45,827 nucleotides of DNA from Acetobacteraceae bacterium (lineage in GTDB: Bacteria > Pseudomonadota > Alphaproteobacteria > Acetobacterales > Acetobacteraceae). Location: the NCBI GenBank assembly GCA_947474705.1, contig CANJJS010000034.1:1-45827 (forward strand), written 5' to 3'. Positions 17,696 to 26,027 of this stretch are shown here, piece by piece. The notes beneath the pieces are model-generated. The model did no database searches. It saw nothing but the letters and a program-made list of their open reading frames with translations, and was not told where the DNA came from. A program made the translations under genes and the position numbers. The first letter of the stretch is position 1, and the number at the start of each line of letters is the position of its first letter.

Positions 17696-18328
17696 ATGAA
17701 CGAAACCCAAAGCCGCGACCTGATGACCGAACTGGCCGCGAGTCTGTTCGCGCGCGGGTTTTCCGTTGGCAGTGCCGGCAATATCAGCATGCGCGTCGAG
17801 GATGGGTTTCTGATTTCCCCGACGAATTCCAGTCTGGGGCGGTTGGATCCCGCGCGGATTTCCAAACTGGACGCGAATTTCCGGCATGTCGGCGGCGATA
17901 AACCGTCGAAGGAAGTCTTCATGCACAAGGCGTTCTATGTGACGCGGGCGGACGCGGGCGCGATCGTGCATTTACACTCGACGCTGGCCACGGCGGTCGC
18001 GTGTTTGCCGGATGTGAACCAGGACAATCCCATTCCGCCGCTGACACCTTATTTTGTCATGCGTATCGGACGGAGGATGCCGGTGATTCCGTATTTTCGT
18101 CCGGGAGATCCGGCGATGGAACCGGCGATTCGCGCGGCGGCGCCGGATGCGCGCGCGGTCCTGCTGGCCAATCATGGCCCGGTTGTTTCTGGGAAAACCT
18201 TGCTCGACGCCGTTTACGCGGCGGAAGAACTGGAAGAGGCCGCCAAGCTGTTTCTGACGTTGCGCGGCCATGGGCCTCGTTTGCTGACGCCGGCGCAGGT
18301 GGACGATCTGCTGGAAACGTTCAAGTAG
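17696..18328 (+). CDS. otnC: Class II aldolase family, 3-oxo-tetronate-4-phosphate decarboxylase
   Basis: 210 residues from the ATG at 17696. Class II aldolase/adducin fold: SVGSAGNISMR (phosphate-binding loop), SPTNSSLGRLD, HLHSTLATAVACL with the metal-binding histidines, and a later ANHGPVV histidine. In known OtnC, a divalent metal supports decarboxylation of 3-oxo-tetronate 4-phosphate to dihydroxyacetone phosphate and CO2. A TTG at 17687 overlapping the otnK stop is also in frame, but GGAGGG at 17681-17686 is correctly spaced for the ATG at 17696 and too close to the TTG. It is the last gene of the run, followed by a strong hairpin. Confidence 0.88.
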   Translation: MNETQSRDLMTELAASLFARGFSVGSAGNISMRVEDGFLISPTNSSLGRLDPARISKLDANFRHVGGDKPSKEVFMHKAFYVTRADAGAIVHLHSTLATAVACLPDVNQDNPIPPLTPYFVMRIGRRMPVIPYFRPGDPAMEPAIRAAAPDARAVLLANHGPVVSGKTLLDAVYAAEELEEAAKLFLTLRGHGPRLLTPAQVDDLLETFK

Positions 18329-18337
18329 AGAAATTTC

Positions 18338-18375
18338 CGGCCGCCGCGATCCGGGGTAACAGATCGTGGCGGCCG
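18338..18375. terminator. Bidirectional hairpin terminator between otnC and H1-like gene
   Basis: Fourteen-base arms at 18338-18351 and 18362-18375 are complementary except for one G/T position, with a 10-base loop. The left arm is preceded by AAATTT, which would give a short U-tract on the minus-strand transcript. It lies 9 bp after the otnC stop and 11 bp beyond the stop of the convergent histone-like gene, which is where a shared terminator is expected. Confidence 0.65.
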
Positions 18376-18386
18376 GGTTCGGGCCA

Positions 18387-18959
18387 TCAGCTTTCGGTGG
18401 TTTCGGGTGCGGTCTCCACCGGCACGGGCGCCGGGGTTTTACGGGGACGGCCGGGTCCGCGTCCGGTTCCGGCCTTTTTCGGGGCGGCTTTTTTCACGGC
18501 GATTTTCCGTCCGGCTTTTTTCGGTGCCGCTTTTTTCGCGGAGGGCGGACGCCCAGGACGCTTGGCGGCGACTTTTTTGAGGCCGGTTTTGCGGGCGGAT
18601 TTTTTCGGCGCGGCGGCGGCGGCGCGGCCGGTTTTCTTCGCGGCGGCTTTACGGGCTGTCTTCTTTGGCGCGGCGGCCTTTTTGCCGGCCGCTTTTTTGG
18701 GCGCGGCTTTCTTACCGGCGGCTTTGCGTCCGGCTGTCTTTGCCGCGGCTTTTCTTACCCCGTTCTTCGAGCCGGGCGGGCGTCCACGCCGTTTCGGCTC
18801 GGCGGTTTTGCTCGCCGCTTTACTCGTGGCTTTACTCGCGGCTTTTTTGCCGGCGGATTTTTTCCCCGCCGCCTTCTTCGCGGATTTCCGTCCGGCGGCG
18901 CGCATCGCCATCGGCTGAGCGCGCGCCGGTTCTTCTGTTAGGGTTTCGTCACTGTTCAC
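18387..18959 (-). CDS. Histone H1-like, lysine/alanine-rich AT-hook protein
   Basis: About 190 residues dominated by K, A and P in AAKKAAPKK-type repeats, with three AT-hook-like cores (RRGRPPGSK, KRPGRPPS, RGPGRPRK). This composition is that of bacterial histone H1-like proteins (Hc1/AlgP/BpH-type), which bind and compact DNA without a rigid fold. The tail is acidic/proline-rich (PVPVETAPETTES). The start is uncertain: the GTG at 18959 follows GGGAG and is preferred; an ATG at 19007 adds 16 residues and internal ATGs at about 18912/18906 lack a ribosome site. It stands alone between otnC and the prp genes. The HU protein at 35.9 kb has a similar lysine/alanine tail. Confidence 0.75.
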   Translation of the reverse strand: MNSDETLTEEPARAQPMAMRAAGRKSAKKAAGKKSAGKKAASKATSKAASKTAEPKRRGRPPGSKNGVRKAAAKTAGRKAAGKKAAPKKAAGKKAAAPKKTARKAAAKKTGRAAAAAPKKSARKTGLKKVAAKRPGRPPSAKKAAPKKAGRKIAVKKAAPKKAGTGRGPGRPRKTPAPVPVETAPETTES

Positions 18960-19240
18960 GCCTGGAGACTCCCTGTTACCGGTGCGTTGGCGCGATGTCC
19001 GCCGCATCGAATTCGTTTCACATTCGCACTATACCGGCGCGATCCAACCACCGGCCTTCGTGTTTCGAACACGGACGATTTGTGTTCAGGCACGCCGTTT
19101 CGGTCCGGAGTCTCTCGATAACGCGAGATATCCTCTCCTGTCCGGCTTACGCGATCCAACCTCGCGAATCGCTTCCAATAATTCTGGATTCGCTTCTCGA
19201 CATGTTCAACCAGTATGTCAACCGCGATTTTCGACGGCAA

Positions 19241-19281
19241 TAAAAAAAGCGCCGCCGCGGCACGTGGCCGCGGCGGCGCTT
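19241..19281 (-). terminator. Rho-independent terminator of prpDC
   Basis: Arms 19249-19261 and 19267-19279 form a perfect 13-bp GC-rich stem with a 5-base loop. On the minus strand it is followed directly by a run of seven T residues (top strand A-run 19242-19248). It lies 23 bp past the prpC stop, so it terminates the minus-strand prpD-prpC transcript. This is the clearest intrinsic terminator in the window. Confidence 0.9.
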
Positions 19282-19301
19282 CCGCCGGAAATCCGGGATA
19301 T

Positions 19302-20453
19302 TCAGCCGCGTTGAGCGATCGGCACGAACTTCAGATTTTCCGGACCGATGTAATTCGCCGTCGGCCGGATCAGCTTGTTATCGATGCGTTGTTCGATCAC
19401 ATGCGCGCCCCAGCCGGAGGTGCGCGCGATCACGAACAGCGGCGTGAACATGTTCGTGGGCACGCCCAGCATGTGATAGGAAATGGCGCTGAACCAATCG
19501 AGGTTCGCGAACATTTTCTTCGCGTCCATCATCGTCGACTCGATTCGATCGGCGATGTTGAACAGCCGTGTATCGCCAGCGGACTCCGAAAGACGTTTCG
19601 CGACTTTCTTGATCACTTCGTTGCGCGGATCGGCGATCGTGTAGACGGCGTGGCCGAACCCGATGACGACTTCGCGGTTGACGACGCGCTTGCGAATATC
19701 GGCCTCGGCTTCGTCTTCGGAGCCGTAGCGGTTCTGAATTTCGAACGACACCTCGTTCGCGCCGCCATGCTTCGGCCCACGCAGCGCGCCGATTCCGGCG
19801 GTGATCGCGGAGTGCATATCGGCGCCCGTGCCCGCCACGACGCGGCAGGTGAAGGTCGAGGCGTTGAATTCATGCTCCGCGTACAGGATCAGCGAGGTGT
19901 GCATCGCGCGCACGAATTCCTCGCTGGGCGGCTTGCCGTGCAGAAGGTGCAGGAAATGCCCGCCGATCGAATCGTCGTCGGTTTCGACATCGATGCGCTT
20001 GCCGTTCTGGGAGAAGTGGAACCAGTAAAGCAGCATCGAGCCCAAAGACGCCATCATGCGGTCGATGATGTCTTTCGCGCCGGGGACGTTCTGGTCGTCT
20101 TTCTCGGGCAGCACGCAGCCGAGAACGGAGATGCCGGTGCGCATCACGTCCATTGGATGCGACGCCGCCGGCAGGGCTTCCAGCGCGGCTTTGACGGGCG
20201 CGGGCAGGCCGCGCAACGACTTCAGCTTCGCCTTGTAGTTCCGCAGTTGCGCCTGTGTCGGCAACGAACCGTGAACGATCAAATAGGCGATTTCCTCGAA
20301 CTCGCAGACATCGGCGACGTCGAGAATATCGTAGCCGCGATAATGCAGATCGTTGCCGGAACGGCCGACGGTGCACAAAGCGGTGTTGCCGGCGACGATG
20401 CCGGACAGGCCGACGCCTTTTTTCGCCCGGTTGGGCGTGGCGGTTTCGCTCAT
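19302..20453 (-). CDS. prpC: 2-methylcitrate synthase / citrate synthase family
   Basis: 383 residues, the length of short citrate synthases of the methylcitrate group. It begins [19 protein letters not shown] and [12 protein letters not shown], typical of PrpC. Catalytic elements are visible: [13 protein letters not shown] with the first His, [14 protein letters not shown] with the second His, and a conserved Asp-containing [16 protein letters not shown] (IEQR following) near the end. PrpC condenses propionyl-CoA with oxaloacetate in the cytoplasm. A role in the methylcitrate cycle rather than the TCA cycle rests on the length class and the prpD neighbour 15 bp upstream. The intrinsic terminator just after it ends the operon. 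No prpB (methylisocitrate lyase) is in the window. Confidence 0.88.
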   Translation of the reverse strand: MSETATPNRAKKGVGLSGIVAGNTALCTVGRSGNDLHYRGYDILDVADVCEFEEIAYLIVHGSLPTQAQLRNYKAKLKSLRGLPAPVKAALEALPAASHPMDVMRTGISVLGCVLPEKDDQNVPGAKDIIDRMMASLGSMLLYWFHFSQNGKRIDVETDDDSIGGHFLHLLHGKPPSEEFVRAMHTSLILYAEHEFNASTFTCRVVAGTGADMHSAITAGIGALRGPKHGGANEVSFEIQNRYGSEDEAEADIRKRVVNREVVIGFGHAVYTIADPRNEVIKKVAKRLSESAGDTRLFNIADRIESTMMDAKKMFANLDWFSAISYHMLGVPTNMFTPLFVIARTSGWGAHVIEQRIDNKLIRPTANYIGPENLKFVPIAQRG

Positions 20454-20468
20454 GAGTGGGAGTCCTTC

Positions 20469-21968
20469 TCAGATGATACCGGGTTTGCTTTCGGCGAGGG
20501 TGCCCGCCGGCAGCGCGACATTCAACTGGTGCAGCTCGCCCGCCGGCAGGCTGGCGACCGATTGCGCGGCCTCCAGGAAGCGGTTGGATTCGCGCGTGGA
20601 GATGATGCCGTCGGTCAGCGTCAGGAATTTCTTGATGTAGTCGTCGCGGCCGAAGGGTTTGGCGCCCAGCGGATGGGCGTTGGCGACGGCCATTTCGTCG
20701 ACGACGGTCGAGCCGTCGCGCATGACGATTTCGACCTTGCCGCCGAAGGAGAGTTCGTTCGGATCGGTCGTCAGGTAACGGCGGGTCCATTCGGGGTCTT
20801 CGATCGTCTCGATCTTGTGCCACAGACGCACGGTGTCGGCGCGGTTGGCGCGTTTCGGCGCGTAACTGTCGACATGGTGCCAGGACCCGTCCTGCAACGC
20901 GACGGCGAAGATATACATGATCGAATGGTCCAGCGTTTCGCGGCTGGCTTTCGGGTCCATCTTTTGCGGATCGTTCGCGCCCGTGCCGATCACGTAATGG
21001 GTGTGATGGCTGGTGTGGATGACGATCTTGTCGATGTTTTCGAAATCCTCGATCTTTTCGCGCATGCGGAAGGCGAGATCGATCAGCGCCTGCGACTGGT
21101 ATTCGGCGCTGTGTTCTTTCGTATAGCTGTCCATGATCGCGCGTTTGCGCTCGCCGGGGCCCGGCAGCGGCACCTGGTAATGCGCCTGGGGACCGTCGAG
21201 CATCCAGGCGATGACGCTGTCCTCGCCTTCGTAGATCGGGCTGGGGGCGCCTTCGCCGCGCAGGATGCGATCGACGGCTTCGACGGCGAGCTTGCCGGAA
21301 TGCGCGGGGGCGTAGGCTTTCCAGGAGCTGATTTCGCCTTTGCGGGACTGGCGGGTGGTGAAGCTGACATGCACGGCCTGTTGCACGGCCTGGTAGATCG
21401 CGTCCTGCTTCATGCCGAGCAGCGTGCCGATGCCGGCCGCCTGCGCGGGGCAGAGATGCCCGATATGGTCGATTTTGTGTTTGTGCAGGCAGATGGCGCG
21501 CACCAGGTTGATCTGAATTTCATAGCCCGTGGCGAGGCCCCGGATCAGATCGCGGCCGGATTTTTCCATGGTCTGCGCGACCGCCAGGATCGGCGGGATA
21601 TTATCGCCGGGGTGGGAATAATCGGCGGCCAGAAACGTGTCGTGCATGTCCAGTTCGCGCACCGCGGTGCCGTTGGCCCAGGCGGCCCATTCCGGGGTGA
21701 AACGCTTGGCGGCGGGCATGCCGAAGACGGTCGCGCCGCCTTTGAGCGGGCGCGCGAGCGCCATGCCGCGCGCGGAGACGACGGGCCGGCGGTTGATCGC
21801 GGCGATCGCGACCGAGGCATTGTCGATGATCCGGTTCACGATCATCGCCGAGACGTCTTTATCGACCGCGACCTTATCGGCGGCGACACCCGCGATTTTC
21901 CACGCGAGCTGGTCTTCCCGTTTCAGATCGTCCTTGGATGGGTGGACCTTCACGTCATGCGTAATCAT
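20469..21968 (-). CDS. prpD: MmgE/PrpD family, 2-methylcitrate dehydratase
   Basis: 499 residues, matching PrpD length (about 480-500). Family segments include AVAINRRP-like [19 protein letters not shown], the [15 protein letters not shown] active-region loop, and a C-terminal [14 protein letters not shown]. PrpD dehydrates 2-methylcitrate to 2-methyl-cis-aconitate without an iron-sulfur cluster. The frame is open to 22022, but the ATG at 21968 follows GGAGGA at ideal spacing and is chosen. It is the first gene of the prpD-prpC pair and is divergent from the amidohydrolase gene across 153 bp, which should hold both promoters; no regulator gene (PrpR) is adjacent. Confidence 0.88.
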   Translation of the reverse strand: MITHDVKVHPSKDDLKREDQLAWKIAGVAADKVAVDKDVSAMIVNRIIDNASVAIAAINRRPVVSARGMALARPLKGGATVFGMPAAKRFTPEWAAWANGTAVRELDMHDTFLAADYSHPGDNIPPILAVAQTMEKSGRDLIRGLATGYEIQINLVRAICLHKHKIDHIGHLCPAQAAGIGTLLGMKQDAIYQAVQQAVHVSFTTRQSRKGEISSWKAYAPAHSGKLAVEAVDRILRGEGAPSPIYEGEDSVIAWMLDGPQAHYQVPLPGPGERKRAIMDSYTKEHSAEYQSQALIDLAFRMREKIEDFENIDKIVIHTSHHTHYVIGTGANDPQKMDPKASRETLDHSIMYIFAVALQDGSWHHVDSYAPKRANRADTVRLWHKIETIEDPEWTRRYLTTDPNELSFGGKVEIVMRDGSTVVDEMAVANAHPLGAKPFGRDDYIKKFLTLTDGIISTRESNRFLEAAQSVASLPAGELHQLNVALPAGTLAESKPGII

Positions 21969-22121
21969 ACATTCCTCCGTTCCGCGCGCCTGGGCGTGGA
22001 CAAGACCACGTTTCGCGCACACTCTATGCCAGAAACTCCGTCGTCGCGATGCTTCCTAAGGTCCGGCCGGGACCGCGGCAAGGCCGCTTCGCGCGAATGC
22101 ACCCGAGGATGCGCACATAAC

Positions 22122-23483
22122 ATGTCCACACCCTTCGATCTCGCGTTACTGGGTACCGTCGTCACGACTGACGCGATCTTGCCCAACGGCTATATCGCCA
22201 TTCGCGGGGAGAAAATCGCGGCGATCGGGCAAGGCGCGCCGCCACCCGCCGTGGAAACCGTTTCTCACGGAGAAAATCTGATTCTTCCCGGTCTGGTGGA
22301 TGGACATATGCACACGTCGTCGTCCACGGGATGGCCGGGGATCGAGAGCGCTTCGCGCTGCGCCGCCGCCGGCGGTGTCACGACCTGTTGCGACATGCCC
22401 TACGACGTGCCCGTGCCCGTGACGAATGGCGCGCTGCTGCGTGAGAAAATCGGTTGGGTCGAACGGACGTCGCATGTCGATATGGCGCTTTACGGCACCA
22501 TTACGAAGACGGGCGGGGTCGATGCGATCCCGGAACTGGCGGCGGGCGGGATTTCGGCGTTCAAATTGTCGACCTACGAATACGACGCCGTGCGTTTCCC
22601 GCGCATCGATCACCTGACCATGCTCGCGGCATTTCGAAAAATCGCGAAAATCGGACTGCCGGTGGCGATTCACAACGAAGATCAGGAACTGGTGGAGATG
22701 CTGACGGCGGAGGCGCGGGCGGCGGGACGCACCGATCCGATCATGCATTGCCGCACCCGTCCGCCTCTGGCCGAGTCCATGGCCGATCTGGAAATTTTCG
22801 AAATGGCGCTGGAAACCGGCGCGCATGTGCATATCGCGCACTCCTCGATCGCGCGCGGGTTCGAACTGGCGGAACAATTCCGCGGCATGGGCGCGAAAAC
22901 CACTGGCGAGGCCTGCATTCATTATCTCTGCATGACAGAGGAGGACATCGTCCGGCTGAAAGGTTTTGGGAAATGCAATCCGCCGTTCCGCACCGCCGCC
23001 GAAGTGGAACGGATGTGGACGGCGCTGCTGGCCGATAAAATCGCTTATATTTCCACGGATCACGCGCCCTGGCCGCGCGAACGGAAAACGCCGGAGAATA
23101 TTTTCGATTGCGGTGCCGGTCTGACGGGTCTGCAAAGTTTCGCGCCGTTGATGTTCACTTTGCTGGACCAGCGCGGCCTGCCGCCGACGTTGATGGCGAC
23201 GTACTGCGCCGAGCGCAGCGCGAAGCTGCACGGTCTGTGGCCCGGAAAGGGCGCGATCCGGGTTGGCTCCGACGCCGATTTCGTTGTGCTGGAACGCGGC
23301 GATTTCGTGTTCGACGAAGCCTCCCTGGTCGATCGTCCGGAAATGAACTGGTCGGCCTGGCACGGCGCGAAGATGCGGGCCCGTGTTGCCGCGACATGGT
23401 TGCGCGGGCGGATGATCTGGGATGGAACGAACGTGCTCGGGAAACCCGGCGACGGGCGTTTCGTGCCGCGCGGCCCATGCTGA
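22122..23483 (+). CDS. Dihydroorotase-family amidohydrolase (allantoinase/hydantoinase-like)
   Basis: 453 residues from the ATG at 22122. Cyclic-amidohydrolase metal ligands are visible in order: GLVDGHMHT (His62, His64), FKLSTYE (Lys148, the likely carboxylated lysine), AIHNED (His184), HIAHSS (His240) and STDHAP (Asp313). This set defines binuclear enzymes of the dihydroorotase, allantoinase and dihydropyrimidinase group that hydrolyse cyclic amide rings. Sequence alone does not decide the substrate; ring-opening of a hydantoin- or allantoin-like compound is most plausible. It is divergent from prpD. A frame-shared extension upstream over the prp genes is antisense and rejected. The weak ribosome site GAGGA lies 12 bp upstream. 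Confidence 0.83.
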   Translation: MSTPFDLALLGTVVTTDAILPNGYIAIRGEKIAAIGQGAPPPAVETVSHGENLILPGLVDGHMHTSSSTGWPGIESASRCAAAGGVTTCCDMPYDVPVPVTNGALLREKIGWVERTSHVDMALYGTITKTGGVDAIPELAAGGISAFKLSTYEYDAVRFPRIDHLTMLAAFRKIAKIGLPVAIHNEDQELVEMLTAEARAAGRTDPIMHCRTRPPLAESMADLEIFEMALETGAHVHIAHSSIARGFELAEQFRGMGAKTTGEACIHYLCMTEEDIVRLKGFGKCNPPFRTAAEVERMWTALLADKIAYISTDHAPWPRERKTPENIFDCGAGLTGLQSFAPLMFTLLDQRGLPPTLMATYCAERSAKLHGLWPGKGAIRVGSDADFVVLERGDFVFDEASLVDRPEMNWSAWHGAKMRARVAATWLRGRMIWDGTNVLGKPGDGRFVPRGPC

Positions 23484-23565
23484 CGGGGCGCCGGGACTTT
23501 ACAGCCGCCGTGCGATACGATCGACTTCCCGGTGTTCCCCGTTACGGTCAGGTCAGGATCGCGCC

Positions 23566-24105
23566 ATGAAGCGGATGCCAGGTTTCCTCCCCATCGCGTT
23601 GCTGCTGTTCGCCTGTGCGCCGGCCGCGCCGCCGCCGCCAACTCAGGTGCAGGTTACGCCCGTCGCGGCGCCCGGTTTCCCGCCGACGCTGCGCTGGGGC
23701 CTGACGCAGCGCTGGATCGATTGGAACAACGGCAAAGCCACGCCCGTCTGGCCGCCCAACCATGGCTGCGCGGCGGCGCCCCGGGTCGAGACCCTGGCGC
23801 CCGGAAAAACCATCGACCGTTTTGGCGACGATAATGGCAGTTTCTTCAGTCCGCGCGGCGAGGCCTATGCGACGCGGGCGGTGCCCTATGTTTGCCGCCA
23901 AATGGACTACACCGTGTATCGCGTGGCGAAGCCGATCGCGGTGCAAACCTGCGCCGCCGCGCCCTGGTTCGGCGAACCTGGCGGCGCCACCCAGTATCGC
24001 ACCGCCGAACCCGCCGCCAGGCTGGTGGCCGCCGGTCAGTTGGAGGTCGTGTCGCATGCGTCTGGCGGAAGCACTGGACCGGCTCCGCAATGCGGGCGTC
24101 CCTGA
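23566..24105 (+). CDS. Lipoprotein with TNT-like (NAD+ glycohydrolase toxin) domain
   Basis: 179 residues. A lipoprotein signal peptide MKRMPGFLPIALLLFAC has lipobox LFAC with Cys17, followed by a proline-rich spacer. Residues 60-162 match the TNT domain (DUF4237, named from the Mycobacterium tuberculosis necrotizing toxin): WPPNHG, IDRFG with Arg85, GSFFSPRGEAY, TRAVPY, YTVYRVAKPIAV, and WFGEPGGATQY with Gln143 at the position of the catalytic glutamine. Known members hydrolyse NAD+/NADP+ and kill host or rival cells. An Ala at +2 after the lipid Cys suggests outer-membrane sorting, an odd place for an NAD+-consuming enzyme. The small downstream gene overlaps its end by 50 bp. Domain call is from recalled motifs, not a search. 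Confidence 0.75.
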   Translation: MKRMPGFLPIALLLFACAPAAPPPPTQVQVTPVAAPGFPPTLRWGLTQRWIDWNNGKATPVWPPNHGCAAAPRVETLAPGKTIDRFGDDNGSFFSPRGEAYATRAVPYVCRQMDYTVYRVAKPIAVQTCAAAPWFGEPGGATQYRTAEPAARLVAAGQLEVVSHASGGSTGPAPQCGRP

Positions 24106-24322
24106 CGGGTTCGTCGTCGCCGACGGCGGTCTTGGCGCCGGCGAGTGTCTGGGCGTCGAGCCGGTGCCCGGGGGCTGGTCGATTTATTACAGCGAGCGCG
24201 GCGGCAAATCGCCGCTGGAAACCCACGCCACCGAGGGCGCGGCCTGCCGCGCCCTCCTGCGTCACGCCGACCGCATGATGCGTGCCAACGGCAAGCCCGG
24301 TGTGGCCTGGTCCTCCGGTTAA
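24056..24322 (+). CDS. Small protein, candidate immunity factor for the TNT-like toxin
   Basis: 88 residues in the +2 frame relative to the toxin gene, whose last 50 bp it overlaps. No signal peptide or membrane segment, so it should be cytoplasmic. Features: an N-terminal amphipathic helix (MRLAEALDRLRNAGVPDGF), a central strand pair with GGWSIYYSERGGKSP, and a C-terminal helix ACRALLRHADRMM. I recall W-x-x-Y-Y-S-E-R-G followed by an AC-x-x-LL helix in small proteins encoded after TNT-domain genes, but cannot verify this here. The arrangement toxin then small cytoplasmic partner with overlapping ends is typical of effector/immunity pairs. Function is inferred from position and this remembered motif. 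Confidence 0.6.
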   Translation: MRLAEALDRLRNAGVPDGFVVADGGLGAGECLGVEPVPGGWSIYYSERGGKSPLETHATEGAACRALLRHADRMMRANGKPGVAWSSG

Positions 24323-24344
24323 CAGCGGAAAGGCGCGGCGGGAG

Positions 24345-24431
24345 CCCGCGCGCTACCGCGGGCCTTATCCCGCGCGCTACCGCGGGCTTTATCCCGCGCG
24401 CTACCGCGGGCTTTATCCCGCGCGCTACCGC
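24345..24431. repeat. 24-bp tandem repeat, 3.6 copies, each a small hairpin
   Basis: Units at 24345-24368, 24369-24392 and 24393-24416 and a partial unit 24417-24431. Each unit has arms CCCGCG and CGCGGG around CGCTAC and ends with CTTTAT (CCTTAT in the first). The array sits exactly between the convergent candidate immunity gene and the aminotransferase, and its last 7 bases overlap the aminotransferase stop region. Repeated hairpins plus a short T-rich tail suggest a stacked, inefficient terminator on the plus strand. Not CRISPR: there are no spacers. Confidence 0.85.
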
Positions 24432-25834
24432 ACGACCGCGATCTGCTCCCGGCGCAGTTCGACGGTCAGGGCATCGAGCGAGGCGCCCATCCGGTCGAGC
24501 ATGGCGTCGATATCCGGCGTTTCGATCACCAGCGGCGGGCAGAAACACAGCGTGTCGTTGGCGACCGCGCGCAGAATGACACCGTTTTGTTCGCAGGCCT
24601 TCGTCAGCCGCGCGCCCACCTTCGCGCCCGGATCGAAATTGCCGTGGCTCGCTTTATCCGCGACCAGTTCCACCGCCGCGATCAGCCCGGTGCCGCGAAT
24701 TTCTCCGACCAACGGATGATCCCCGAAACGCCGGCGCAGTTCCGTTTGCAAATACGGCCCCACCTGTCCCACGTGTCCGCCGATGTTCAGTTCGTCGTAG
24801 ATTTTCAGGGTTTCGATCGCCACCGCCGCCGGCACGGGATGCCCAGAGTAGGTGAAACCATGCCCGAAGGTGCCAATCGCGTTGCTTTCCTTGGCCAAAG
24901 CATCGAACACGAACTGGTTCACCATGACGGCGCTGATCGGCAAATAAGACGCCGACAGGGCCTTCGCGCAGACCAGGATATCCGGCTTTATATCCAGGGT
25001 CTGACTGCCCCAGTAATGGCCGGTGCGCCAGAAGCCGCAGATGACCTCGTCCGCGACCAGCAGCACATCGTGTTTTTTCAGCACCGCCTGGATTTTCGGG
25101 AAATATCCCTTGGGAGGCACGATCACCCCGCCCGCGCCCATGATCGGTTCCGCCCACATCGCGGCGACCGTCTCCGGCCCTTCCTTGACGATCAGGGCGT
25201 CGAGTTCGTTCGCGAGCCGGGTCGCGTAATCGTCCTCCGACTCGCCGGGATTGGCGCCGTGATAATGATGCGGCGTCGCGGTGTGGATAAACCCGGCCAG
25301 CGGCACATCGAAGCTGCGATGATTGGCGGGAAGGCCGGTCAGCGAGGCCGAGCCGATCGTAATTCCGTGGTACCCCTTCCAGCGCCCAATGATTTTCTTC
25401 TTTTTGGGCCGCCCGAGCGCATTGTTGAGATACCAGATCATCTTGATCGCCGAGTCATTCGCTTCCGACCCGGAATTGGCGAAAAACACCTTGCTCATCG
25501 GCACCGGCGCCCGTTCGATCAGCATTTCCGCCAGATCGATCATCGGTTCGTGCGATTTCGCCGCGAAGGCGTGGTAAAATGGCAGCTTGCGCATTTGCGC
25601 GGCGGCCGCCTGGATCAGGCGTTCGTTGTCGAATCCGAGCGAGGCGCACCACAGGCCCGCCATCCCTTCGATATATTCCTTGCCGGCATCGTCCCAGATC
25701 CGCACGCCCTGGCCGCGGGCGACGACCATCGGCCCCACCTCCAGATGCGTTTTCAGATCGGTATAGGGATGCAGGACATTGGCGATGTCGCGGGCGGCGG
25801 CGGAATTGGCGCCTGGCGGGGGGGGCGGGGCCAT
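24425..25834 (-). CDS. Class III pyridoxal-phosphate aminotransferase (omega-aminotransferase type)
   Basis: 469 residues. Class III landmarks: IEGMAGLWCASLGF near residue 55, FANSGSEANDSAIK (about 118-131), RWKGYHGIT (151-159), ADEVICGFWRTG with Asp262 contacting the PLP ring, and the PLP-lysine region DILVCAKALSASYLP with Lys291. The C-terminal GEIRGTGLIAAVELV is also typical. Such enzymes move an amino group between omega-amino acids or amines and pyruvate or a keto acid; similarity of GLWCASLGF suggests the beta-alanine/taurine-pyruvate subgroup, without a precise substrate. The ATG at 25834 is chosen because family similarity begins soon after it; the frame continues open upstream. It is divergent from pleD across 193 bp. 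Confidence 0.9.
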   Translation of the reverse strand: MAPPPPPGANSAAARDIANVLHPYTDLKTHLEVGPMVVARGQGVRIWDDAGKEYIEGMAGLWCASLGFDNERLIQAAAAQMRKLPFYHAFAAKSHEPMIDLAEMLIERAPVPMSKVFFANSGSEANDSAIKMIWYLNNALGRPKKKKIIGRWKGYHGITIGSASLTGLPANHRSFDVPLAGFIHTATPHHYHGANPGESEDDYATRLANELDALIVKEGPETVAAMWAEPIMGAGGVIVPPKGYFPKIQAVLKKHDVLLVADEVICGFWRTGHYWGSQTLDIKPDILVCAKALSASYLPISAVMVNQFVFDALAKESNAIGTFGHGFTYSGHPVPAAVAIETLKIYDELNIGGHVGQVGPYLQTELRRRFGDHPLVGEIRGTGLIAAVELVADKASHGNFDPGAKVGARLTKACEQNGVILRAVANDTLCFCPPLVIETPDIDAMLDRMGASLDALTVELRREQIAVVR

Positions 25835-26027
25835 GGGAAAGCACTCCTTGTTCCAGGCGCCGACACTAGCCGGGCGCGGAGAAAAACGCCATGAGTCGTC
25901 AGGGCTCGATCGCGACGCCTTTTCTGGTTCCCACATCTTTTCCGGGCGAATGTATGATGTTACACGAGGTGAGACGCTCGTTGGCAGACCGCCTTGGCCG
26001 GTCGGGTGGGACAGGCAACGTTGGAAC

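Noticed and set aside
19215-22121. Open frame on the plus strand over 2.9 kb, antisense to prpD and prpC and in frame with the amidohydrolase
   Set aside because: It is the codon-position shadow of two well-supported minus-strand genes in GC-rich DNA and shows no family resemblance of its own.
24345-24431. CRISPR array
   Set aside because: The repeat units are directly adjacent with no spacers.
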